From: Cuneatibacter caecimuris
GTDB lineage: Bacteria; Bacillota; Clostridia; Lachnospirales; Lachnospiraceae
Assembly (NCBI RefSeq): GCF_004216775.1
Contig: NZ_SGXF01000003.1
Span: 81,132-145,131, forward strand
Direction: 5' to 3'
DNA length: 64,000 nucleotides
The notes under the pieces were generated by a model. The model saw nothing but the letters and a program-made list of their open reading frames with translations. It ran no database searches and was not told the origin of the DNA. Position 1 is the stretch's first letter; the number at the start of each line of letters is the position of its first letter. Shown here in pieces: positions 54,471 through 61,087 of the stretch. The translations under genes and the position numbers were made by a program.

Positions 54471-57250
54471 AGCCCTTATTGCTGAAAATCAGCGCCTGGG
54501 GTCCCTACGCGGGAACAGAGCAGGTGGATTTCGCAGGAATGGCGGAAAACCGCCTGTTTTTAATTACCGGAGCCACCGGAGCAGGGAAGACGACAGTGTT
54601 TGACGCCATCGCTTTTTCACTTTATGGAGAGGTGAGCGGAAAGACCCGGCAGAAGGACAGGCTGCGCAGCGATTTCACAGACGGGGCAGGCGAGACTTTT
54701 GTGGAGCTTACATTTTCACATGGAGAAAAGAAGTATAGAATCCGCAGGACACCGGCTTATGAGAGAGCGAAAAAAAGAGGAGAGGGCACGGTTTTCCAGA
54801 AAGAAACTGCGCTGTTTTATCTGCAGAAACCGGAAGGAGAAAAGCTGCTGGCGGAGGGGGCGAAAGCTGTGACCGGGGCAGTGGCAGAGCTGCTGAGAAT
54901 GGATTACAGCCAGTTTAAGCAGCTTTCCATGATCGCCCAGGGAGAATTCCTTGCCCTTCTTTTGGAAAAGTCCGGAGACCGGAAAAAAATATTCCGCAAT
55001 ATATTTCATACAGAATTCTATGAAAAGATCCAGAGCGCTCTGAGAGATCGGGCGGGGCTGCTGCGGCGGGAAAACCGGGAATTGAGAGACCGCCGGGAGG
55101 GCGTGGCTCTGGGGCTGGACTTTTCAAATCCTGTTCCGGCGGCACTTTTGGATACAGAGCCCTATAAAAGGTTCAGCCCTGCCGGCGAGCAGGCAGAGCT
55201 GCTGAAAAGGCTCAAAGAGCAGGTGAAAAAAGAAGAGATTTTGGAACAGCGCTGCCAGAAAGACCTGGAAATCCTGGACGGTCTGAAGGATGCGGAGGAA
55301 TCCTGCGCCGCGGCCTACCGGGCTCTGGATGAGAGGAAACAGGCGGTCTGTGGGTATGAAGGGCTGCTGTCAGAAATGGAAGGAGACCTGGAACAGAGCA
55401 GGGCGGAGGATTTACAAATCCCTGTTCTGGAAGGGGAAAGGGCCAAAGTCCAGATAGAGATCCTGGAGAGCCGGCGCAGGCAGAAGCTGTGGGAAGAATG
55501 GAAAGAAGTTGTTGGGAGACTGGATGAAGTCAGGAGAGATGCTGAGACAAAAAAATTGCAAAGCGAACAAGGAGATAAGGAATGTAAGGAATGTGAAAAA
55601 CGATGCACTTTTTTAGAAGACAATCTTCAGCGTTATGCAGGAGCAGAGGCTGCGTTGGAGCGGCTGCTGGGGGAACGGCAGCAGGCAGAGGGCAGGATGA
55701 AAGCTGCAAAGTGCCTGGAAAAATTGCTGTCGGAGGAGGAAGCCGCGGAGCAGTCTGTAAAAAAAGCGAGGCAGGAATGGCGCAGGGCGGAGGCAGAATG
55801 TGCAGAGGCTGTAAACAGGTGGCAGGAAGGAGAGAGGCTGTTTCGCTGCAGCCAGGCGGGATTGCTGGCCAGGGATCTGGACGAAGGTTCCCCTTGTCCC
55901 GTGTGCGGTTCTCTTCACCATCCGGCCAGGGCGGGGCTTCCGGAACAGGCGGTGACCCGGGAACAGGCGGACGGACTCAGGGAACTGGCTGCCGCTAAAG
56001 AAAAAGCGGCGTCTGCGGCGTCTTCTGCCTGTGCGGTGAAGAAAAAGGAATGGGAGATTGCCGGACTTCGCTGGAGGGAACAGTGCCGGGAGCTTGGAAT
56101 CGGAGAAGAAAAACAGGCTGTCTTTCTGGAAATCAGCGCATTGGAACAGCAGCGGGGATTATTGGAGAAAAAAATTGCAGAGGCGGAGAAAGACAAACAG
56201 TCACTGGACCAGATTCGTAAGGACCTGATTCACTGGAAGAAGGAGCTGGCCAGGCTGAGGGAGCGGCAGGAGCAGTTTGAGTTTGAAAAAGCAGACTGCG
56301 GCAAAAAACTTTCTCAGCAGGAGGGCAGGCGGGACGCGCTGAAGCACCAGCTTCCGGAAGGGTATGACGGAGAAGCAGAATTTGATCTTGCCGAAAAACT
56401 CAACAGGAAAGAACAGGGGCTTTGCGATGAAATCCAGCGCATCAGAAAAAACAGGGAAGTGTTGGTGAAAAGGCAGAGTGAGGCGCAAAAGCTGCTGGAA
56501 AGAGAACAGGAGGAGGCAGAGAGGCAGAAACGGGAGGCGGAGCGTCAGAAAAAACATCTGCTGAACTGCAGGAATGCCGCGGCACATTTGCCGGAAGGCG
56601 CGCAGAGCGCGCTGACGCAGCTTCAGAAAGAGCTGGCGGGCAGGATTATGCAGAATAAAAAGGATATCATGGCAATGGAGCAGCTGCAGAAGGAAATGGA
56701 CCGTAAGGAAGAAGCATATCGGGTAATCGGTTCTCTGGCGTCGGCAGCAGGCGGGGAGAACCCCCGGAACCTGGAACTGGAACAATATGTGCTTTCCGTA
56801 TATTTTGACGAGGTGCTGCAGGCGGCAAACCTGCGCCTGTACCGGATGACTGCCGGCAGATATCAGCTGTTCAGAGTGGAAGCGGTCAATGACGCCCGGA
56901 CAAAGGACATGCTGGGAATAGAAGCCGGGGACGCCTATACGGGACGCCGCCGGCCGGTGAGCACTCTGTCCGGAGGGGAGTCTTTTAAGGCGGCTCTGTC
57001 GCTGGCCCTGGGTATGAGCGATGTGGTTCAGCGCTATGCAGGAGGCATCCGGGCGGAAGCCCTGTTTATCGACGAGGGATTTGGAGCGCTGGATGAAGAA
57101 TCCCTGGACCAGGCCCTGCAGGTGCTGTCGGGCCTGGCGGGTTCAGACTGCATGATCGGGGTGATCTCCCATGTGGAAGAGCTGAAGGAGCGGATTAATG
57201 AAAAGGTACTGATCCGGAAAACCGCCAGCGGCAGCCATATTCTTCAATAA
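54467..57250 (+). CDS. sbcC: Exonuclease SbcC subunit
   Basis: 927 residues. SMC-like ATPase of SbcCD. N-terminal Walker A GATGAGKTTVFDAIAF, Q-loop MIAQGEFLALLL, two long coiled coils (about 180-475 and 500-740) separated by the zinc hook C477-P-V-C480, then the C-terminal signature STLSGGESFKAALSLALGMS and Walker B LFIDEGFGALDEESLDQAL with a D-loop. Coiled-coil arms are shorter than in E. coli SbcC (1,048 residues). Translationally coupled to sbcD. Its end overlaps the convergent hydrolase gene by 7 bases. Confidence 0.96.
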   Translation: MKPLLLKISAWGPYAGTEQVDFAGMAENRLFLITGATGAGKTTVFDAIAFSLYGEVSGKTRQKDRLRSDFTDGAGETFVELTFSHGEKKYRIRRTPAYERAKKRGEGTVFQKETALFYLQKPEGEKLLAEGAKAVTGAVAELLRMDYSQFKQLSMIAQGEFLALLLEKSGDRKKIFRNIFHTEFYEKIQSALRDRAGLLRRENRELRDRREGVALGLDFSNPVPAALLDTEPYKRFSPAGEQAELLKRLKEQVKKEEILEQRCQKDLEILDGLKDAEESCAAAYRALDERKQAVCGYEGLLSEMEGDLEQSRAEDLQIPVLEGERAKVQIEILESRRRQKLWEEWKEVVGRLDEVRRDAETKKLQSEQGDKECKECEKRCTFLEDNLQRYAGAEAALERLLGERQQAEGRMKAAKCLEKLLSEEEAAEQSVKKARQEWRRAEAECAEAVNRWQEGERLFRCSQAGLLARDLDEGSPCPVCGSLHHPARAGLPEQAVTREQADGLRELAAAKEKAASAASSACAVKKKEWEIAGLRWREQCRELGIGEEKQAVFLEISALEQQRGLLEKKIAEAEKDKQSLDQIRKDLIHWKKELARLRERQEQFEFEKADCGKKLSQQEGRRDALKHQLPEGYDGEAEFDLAEKLNRKEQGLCDEIQRIRKNREVLVKRQSEAQKLLEREQEEAERQKREAERQKKHLLNCRNAAAHLPEGAQSALTQLQKELAGRIMQNKKDIMAMEQLQKEMDRKEEAYRVIGSLASAAGGENPRNLELEQYVLSVYFDEVLQAANLRLYRMTAGRYQLFRVEAVNDARTKDMLGIEAGDAYTGRRRPVSTLSGGESFKAALSLALGMSDVVQRYAGGIRAEALFIDEGFGALDEESLDQALQVLSGLAGSDCMIGVISHVEELKERINEKVLIRKTASGSHILQ

Positions 57251-57771
57251 ACCTGGATCTGGCACATTTTCATCGTCAGGAGGGCTGCTTCATGGCTGGC
57301 CGGGGTGACGCCCGCGCAGCAGGAAGAGTCTACGAAAATTGGAATTTCGGGAAATGCTGCTTTCAGGAGCAGGGCATTGGATACCACGCAGATATCGGTG
57401 CACAGGCCCGCAAGTTCCAGCTGCGCAGGCTCTTCCGCGGTTAATTCACGGATTTTTTCAACAAGGAGGAATGAGCCGAAGGACGGTTTATCAATGACAG
57501 TGCAGCCCTGTATAAGCCGGGCGATCTCCGGGTTCAGCTGCCAGCCCGGCGTATTTTCAATGCAATGTTCCACCGGAAGGCTCCGGCCTTCCGCTGTGTT
57601 CAGGTAATCAGGCTGATGCGTGTCACGGGTGGCAAGGACAGTCGCGCCTTCTTCCAGAGAGGCCTGGATTTTACGGCAGACCGGTTCGATGATTTTCACA
57701 GCTTCCGTGGTGCCCAGCGAACCATCAATAAAATCATTCTGCATGTCAATTACAACCAGTATTTTTTTCAT
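57244..57771 (-). CDS. Isochorismatase-like hydrolase, nicotinamidase type
   Basis: 175 residues. Catalytic triad of the cysteine hydrolase family: Asp9 or 11 in VVIDMQNDFIDGSLG, Lys in VIDKPSFGSF and Cys in LAGLCTDICVVSNAL; the metal-type pattern TRDTHQPDYL and PVEHCIENTPGW fit nicotinamidases, which convert nicotinamide to nicotinic acid for NAD salvage. Start ATG 57771. A plausible partner of the niaR product, but no NiaR site was found, so the link is inference. Confidence 0.85.
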   Translation of the reverse strand: MKKILVVIDMQNDFIDGSLGTTEAVKIIEPVCRKIQASLEEGATVLATRDTHQPDYLNTAEGRSLPVEHCIENTPGWQLNPEIARLIQGCTVIDKPSFGSFLLVEKIRELTAEEPAQLELAGLCTDICVVSNALLLKAAFPEIPIFVDSSCCAGVTPASHEAALLTMKMCQIQVY

Positions 57772-57974
57772 AATTCCCTCCTCTGATTTCGTTTATGGTT
57801 TGTTTCCATTTTACCATAGTATTATTCCCGCCGCAATCTTGTAATAATTTTTGAGTTTATGGAAAATTTATAGGTTTGCTGGAATTTTCATCGGTCTGGC
57901 ATAGACTGTATTTGGAGAATATGATAAAATAAGCATATTACTTCATGATTCCAGACAGATTTCAGGAGGGCACA

Positions 57975-58439
57975 ATGAACCGGATAGAATTTTTAGAGCA
58001 GTTGGAAGAAGCGCTGCAGGGTGAAGTCTCGCCGGCTAAGCTGGACGAGAATCTCCGGTATTACGACACATATATTCAGACGCAGGTTCGCCTGGGCAGA
58101 ACGGAAGAAGAAGTGCTGCAGCAGCTGGGAGATCCCAGGCTGATTGCCAGGACCATTATTGATGTGGACGGACAGGGTGGCTGGGGCGAATCTTCCGGTC
58201 CATATGCTTCTTACAGTTCTGAAAACTGCCGGAAAGCGGAGCCGTCGGGAAGCCGCGCGCGCCGTGTGAACACGGACGCCTGGTATACAAGACTGGGCTG
58301 CCTTGCAGCAGGCATTCTGACTATAGTAATCCTGTTTGTTATTTTAAAAAGTGTGGTGAAGCTCACCATGTATCTGGCGGTGCCGCTGCTGGTGATTTTT
58401 CTGGTTCTCTGGGTTGTGAAGCAGTTCCGTGAACGTTAG
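57975..58439 (+). CDS. HAAS-domain single-pass-type membrane protein
   Basis: 154 residues. N-terminal HAAS/DUF1700-like helical domain (about 1-60: EFLEQLEEALQGEVSPAKLD, ENLRYYDTYIQTQVRLGRTE, VLQQLGDPRLIARTI), a Gly/Ser-rich linker with many polar residues, then hydrophobic segments CLAAGILTIVILFVILKSV and MYLAVPLLVIFLVLWVV. I chose ATG 57975, preceded by AGGAGGGCACA. No PadR gene is adjacent, unlike the HAAS gene at 32882. It precedes the Asn/Ser-rich repeat protein by 85 bases. Confidence 0.82.
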   Translation: MNRIEFLEQLEEALQGEVSPAKLDENLRYYDTYIQTQVRLGRTEEEVLQQLGDPRLIARTIIDVDGQGGWGESSGPYASYSSENCRKAEPSGSRARRVNTDAWYTRLGCLAAGILTIVILFVILKSVVKLTMYLAVPLLVIFLVLWVVKQFRER

Positions 58440-58455
58440 CTGCCATTTTTTTCCC

Positions 58456-58484
58456 GAATAAGAATTTCTGACCGTGAAATACTA
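58456..58484 (+). promoter_or_regulatory. Possible sporulation-type (sigma-G-like) promoter
   Basis: GAATA (58456-58460), 17 bases, AATACTA (58478-58484), one mismatch and one base of spacing away from the Bacillus sigma-G pattern (gHATR-N18-cATWHTA). No sigma-A promoter is obvious before the repeat protein. Weak evidence. Confidence 0.25.
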
Positions 58485-58524
58485 TTTGCGTAACAAATCA
58501 GTGTCAATTTAGGAGGTCAGAAAA

Positions 58525-58851
58525 ATGGATAACTCAAAACAGCAGAATAAGGCATCCAACAACAGCAGAAATGCATCTCAGAACTCCAGCCAGAATTCCA
58601 GCAGAAATGCATCTCAGAATTCCAGCCAGAATTCCAGCAGAAACGCATCTCAGAATTCTTATCAGGATTCCAGCAGAAATGCGTCTCAGAATTCTTACCA
58701 GGATTCCAGCAGAAACGCATCTCAGAATTCTTACCAGAATTCCAGCAGAAACGCATCTCAGAACTCCAGCCAGAATTCCAGCAGAAATGCATCTCAGAAT
58801 TCCAGCCAGAATTGCAGCAGAAACGCTTCTCAGAATTCTTACGAAGACTGA
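58525..58851 (+). CDS. Asn/Ser-rich protein of eight 12-residue repeats
   Basis: 108 residues, exactly nine 12-residue blocks: a header (MDNSKQQNKASN) and eight repeats of the SSRNASQNSSQN type, with SYQD, SYQN and SYED variants. The DNA repeats every 36 bases. Almost only Asn, Ser, Gln, Arg and Ala with one Cys; no hydrophobic core, signal peptide or membrane segment, so it is probably disordered and hydrophilic. Coding strand chosen from AGGAGG (58512-58517) before ATG 58525; the opposite-strand frame has no such site. Not recognised; spore- or desiccation-associated small proteins are one thought. Confidence 0.72.
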   Translation: MDNSKQQNKASNNSRNASQNSSQNSSRNASQNSSQNSSRNASQNSYQDSSRNASQNSYQDSSRNASQNSYQNSSRNASQNSSQNSSRNASQNSSQNCSRNASQNSYED

Positions 58852-58923
58852 GCAAGGTAAGAAAATCCGGGATACTGTTCGTGTATCCCGGTACATAAGC
58901 GAGACTTTCCGCATATTATAAAT

Positions 58924-58960
58924 CAGGCGGGACAGGGTATGATATTCCCTGTCCCGCCTG
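58924..58960 (+). terminator. Terminator-like hairpin after repeat protein
   Basis: CAGGCGGGACAGGG (58924-58937) pairs perfectly over 14 bp with CCCTGTCCCGCCTG (58947-58960), then CTCTTGTTTG. A smaller hairpin with GGGATAC/GTATCCC lies just upstream. Confidence 0.75.
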
Positions 58961-58966
58961 CTCTTG

Positions 58967-59095
58967 TTTGCTGCATAGGAAACTGGGTTTCCCATGCAGC
59001 AAACCCCTCCGGGGGATGCGCACTGCGCGCTAAGGAAATATGGCCGCTAAAGCGACCGCGCTTCGGCGCGAGAGTCCGGCGAGCCGGCCTCTTTA
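58967..59095 (+). repeat. Structured intergenic repeat, tandem copy C1
   Basis: Hairpin 1 TTTGCTGCAT...ATGCAGCAAA, CCCCTCCGGGGG, then a core whose arms differ from other copies: CT-G-CGCGC pairs with GCGCG-AG (bulged G), enclosing GGCCGC-TAAA-GCGACC and GCGCTTCGGCGC. 3' hairpin CCGGC-GA-GCCGG, followed by CCTCTTTATTT. Sequence class differs from C2/C3 but the fold is the same. Confidence 0.85.
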
Positions 59096-59216
59096 TTTGC
59101 ATAGGAAACTGGGTTTCCCATGCAGCAAACCCCTCCGGGGGATCGCACTGCGGCGTAAGGAATGCTGTCGCTTGTGCGACACGCCGCAGGCGGGGAATCC
59201 CGCAAGCGGGATTCTT
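59096..59216 (+). repeat. Structured intergenic repeat, tandem copy C2
   Basis: Hairpin 1 (TTTGCATAGG / CCATGCAGCAAA), CCCCTCCGGGGG, core CTGCGGCG / CGCCGCAG around TGTCGC-TTGT-GCGACA, 3' hairpin GAATCCCGC-AA-GCGGGATTC, then TTATT. Nearly identical to C3, so one arose by recent duplication. Confidence 0.87.
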
Positions 59217-59340
59217 ATTGCATAGGAAACTGCGTTCCCTATGCAGCAAACCCCTCCGGGGGATGCGCACTGCGGCGTAAGGAATGCTGTCGCTTGTGCG
59301 ACACGCCGCAGGCGGGGAATCCCGCAAGCGGGATTCCTTT
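59217..59340 (+). repeat. Structured intergenic repeat, tandem copy C3
   Basis: Same parts as C2 with GGATGCGCAC instead of GGATCGCAC and CCTTTT after the last hairpin. It ends 40 bases before the rhodanese gene. Start-to-start distance to C2 is 121 bases; C1 to C2 is 126. Confidence 0.87.
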
Positions 59341-59380
59341 TATGGAGCTGGCAGGGATCACTGCCAGGAAGGAGGATGCC

Positions 59381-59722
59381 ATGGGATTTTCTGCTATTGC
59401 AGCGAGACAGCTGGATCAGTATGTGGGAAGAAGCGGTTTTCTGCTGGTGGATGTGCGGTCTCCGGAACAATTCCGGGAAGGGCATATCTGCGGCGCTTAT
59501 AACCTGCCCTATGCGCAGCTGAGGGAGCAGATGTATACGCTTCCAAAAGGTTCAGTTCTGGTCTGTTACTGCGAAAGGGGAGGTTCCAGCCTGAAGGCAG
59601 CCAGAGAACTGTCCAGAGCCGGATATGAAGTGATTTCAGTAGCCGGCGGGCTGGAAGCCTATCATGGGAAATATCTGGACACCTGCAATGAAATGGGTTC
59701 CAGACGCAGAAAAATGCGCTGA
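59381..59722 (+). CDS. Rhodanese-like domain protein
   Basis: 113 residues, single rhodanese domain: LVDVRSPEQFREGHICGAYN, LPYAQLREQM, and active-site loop VCYCERGGSSLKAA with catalytic Cys in the position C-E-R-G-G-S. Rhodaneses move sulfane sulfur; the partner is unknown. I chose ATG 59381 because AAGGAGG is 5 bases upstream; longer in-frame starts translate the repeat array and are not credible. It lies directly downstream of repeat copies C1-C3, so its transcript may start within or before them. Confidence 0.9.
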   Translation: MGFSAIAARQLDQYVGRSGFLLVDVRSPEQFREGHICGAYNLPYAQLREQMYTLPKGSVLVCYCERGGSSLKAARELSRAGYEVISVAGGLEAYHGKYLDTCNEMGSRRRKMR

Positions 59723-59835
59723 CATGTGATAACAGCGTTTTCGAATGATGAAAGGCTGGCGGACCAGGGCATATACCCGCTATCCGTCAGCCTTAACGTT
59801 CTTTAAGAGAAAAGTTTTGTACTGAGAACTGTCCC

Positions 59836-59864
59836 TTGACAGAGCTGTTTTGATATTTTACTAT
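59836..59864 (+). promoter_or_regulatory. Promoter of methyltransferase-protease-rdgB operon
   Basis: TTGACA (59836-59841), 17 bases, TACTAT (59859-59864). Confidence 0.75.
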
Positions 59865-59923
59865 ATATAGTAGAGAAAAGGCCCTGGGGATATGTTTCCA
59901 CAGCGGCATGGAAAGAGGATAAT

Positions 59924-61087
59924 ATGCGGGTATTTGAACTGATCGCGCCCTGCCATTTCGGGCTGGAAGCTGTGCTGAAACGGGAAATCCTGGATCTGGG
60001 GTATGAAATTTCTTCCGTAGAGGATGGAAAAGTGACATTTTTAGGCGACTGGGAAGCAGTCTGTTATGCTAATATTTTTTTGAGAACCACGGAGAGGATT
60101 TTAGTTAAGGTAGGCGCATTTACAGCCAGAAGTTTTGACGAATTGTTTGAGGGGACAAAAGCGCTTCCCTGGGAACAGTTTTTACCGGAAGACGGAAAGT
60201 TCTGGGTGACCAAAGCCAATTCTATAAAGAGCAAGCTGTTTTCTCCTTCAGATATACAGTCTATTATGAAAAAAGCCATGGTGGAGCGAATGAAGCAGGC
60301 ATATGGACGCAGTACGTTTCCTGAAACAGGAGCATCCTATCCGGTGCGCGTGTCTCTGTATAAGGATGTGGTCACCGTGTGCCTGGATACCAGCGGAGAA
60401 TCCTTACATAAGCGGGGATACAGAAAGCTGACTGCAAAGGCGCCTATTTCCGAGACCCTTGCCGCTGCGCTGATTATGCTGACTCCGTGGAAGGAGGACA
60501 GGGTTTTTGTAGATCCTTTCTGCGGCAGCGGGACTTTTGTAATTGAAGCTGCCATGATGGCCGCCCATATCGCGCCTGGAGTGAACAGAAATTTTCAGGC
60601 GGAATCCTGGACAAACCTCATTGATCCCGAAATATGGGAGGACGTCCGTGAGGAAGCCAGGGGAATGGAACAGAGGGATGCCTCTACGGACATCCAGGGG
60701 TATGATATAGACGGAGAAATCATTCGGGCCGCCAGGGAGAACGCGAAACTTGCCGGGGTGGAGCACATGATCCATTTCCAGCAGAGGCCGGTGAGCCTGA
60801 TGAGCCATCCGAAAAAATATGGATTTTTAATCACCAATCCTCCTTATGGTGAAAGGATTGGGGATAAAGAGGAGCTGTTTTCCCTGTACAGCGAACTGGG
60901 AAAGCGTTTTGCCGCGCTGGATTCCTGGTCGGCATACCTGATTACCTCTTATGAGGATACAGAGCGCTGTATGGGACGAAAGGCAGATAAAAACAGAAAA
61001 ATTTACAATGGAATGATGAAGACTTATTTCTATCAGTTCCTGGGACCTAAGCCACCAAAAAGACAGGAGAAGGAAATTGAGGCATAG
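59924..61087 (+). CDS. THUMP-domain rRNA methyltransferase (RlmL/YpsC-like)
   Basis: 387 residues, SAM-dependent RNA N2-guanine-type methyltransferase. N-terminal THUMP RNA-binding domain (about 1-160; ERILVKVGAFTARSFDELFE), then the Rossmann-type catalytic domain: LDTSGESLHKRGYRKLTAKA, VDPFCGSGTFVIEAAMMAAH (SAM binding) and FLITNPPYGERIGDKEEL (catalytic NPPY). Resembles Bacillus YpsC, related to the N-terminal methyltransferase of E. coli RlmL, which modifies 23S rRNA. Start ATG 59924 after GGAAAGAGG. The stop overlaps the next gene's start. Confidence 0.93.
   Translation: MRVFELIAPCHFGLEAVLKREILDLGYEISSVEDGKVTFLGDWEAVCYANIFLRTTERILVKVGAFTARSFDELFEGTKALPWEQFLPEDGKFWVTKANSIKSKLFSPSDIQSIMKKAMVERMKQAYGRSTFPETGASYPVRVSLYKDVVTVCLDTSGESLHKRGYRKLTAKAPISETLAAALIMLTPWKEDRVFVDPFCGSGTFVIEAAMMAAHIAPGVNRNFQAESWTNLIDPEIWEDVREEARGMEQRDASTDIQGYDIDGEIIRAARENAKLAGVEHMIHFQQRPVSLMSHPKKYGFLITNPPYGERIGDKEELFSLYSELGKRFAALDSWSAYLITSYEDTERCMGRKADKNRKIYNGMMKTYFYQFLGPKPPKRQEKEIEA

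Noticed and set aside
58525..58851. CRISPR array
   Set aside because: The 36-bp units are directly adjacent with no spacers and keep a coding frame with a ribosome binding site.
58517..58995. Minus-strand repeat protein opposite the Asn/Ser-rich gene
   Set aside because: The frames are open only because the repeat unit lacks stops on that strand; no ribosome binding site precedes them.
58967..59340. Integron attC-site array
   Set aside because: No cassette genes between copies, no conserved attC core sites, no integrase, and scattered single copies elsewhere.
59162..59380. N-terminal extension of the rhodanese gene and small peptides MLSLVRHAAGG-type in the repeats
   Set aside because: These frames translate the hairpin elements. 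Copies differ in peptide sequence but keep base pairing, so structure and not a peptide is conserved.
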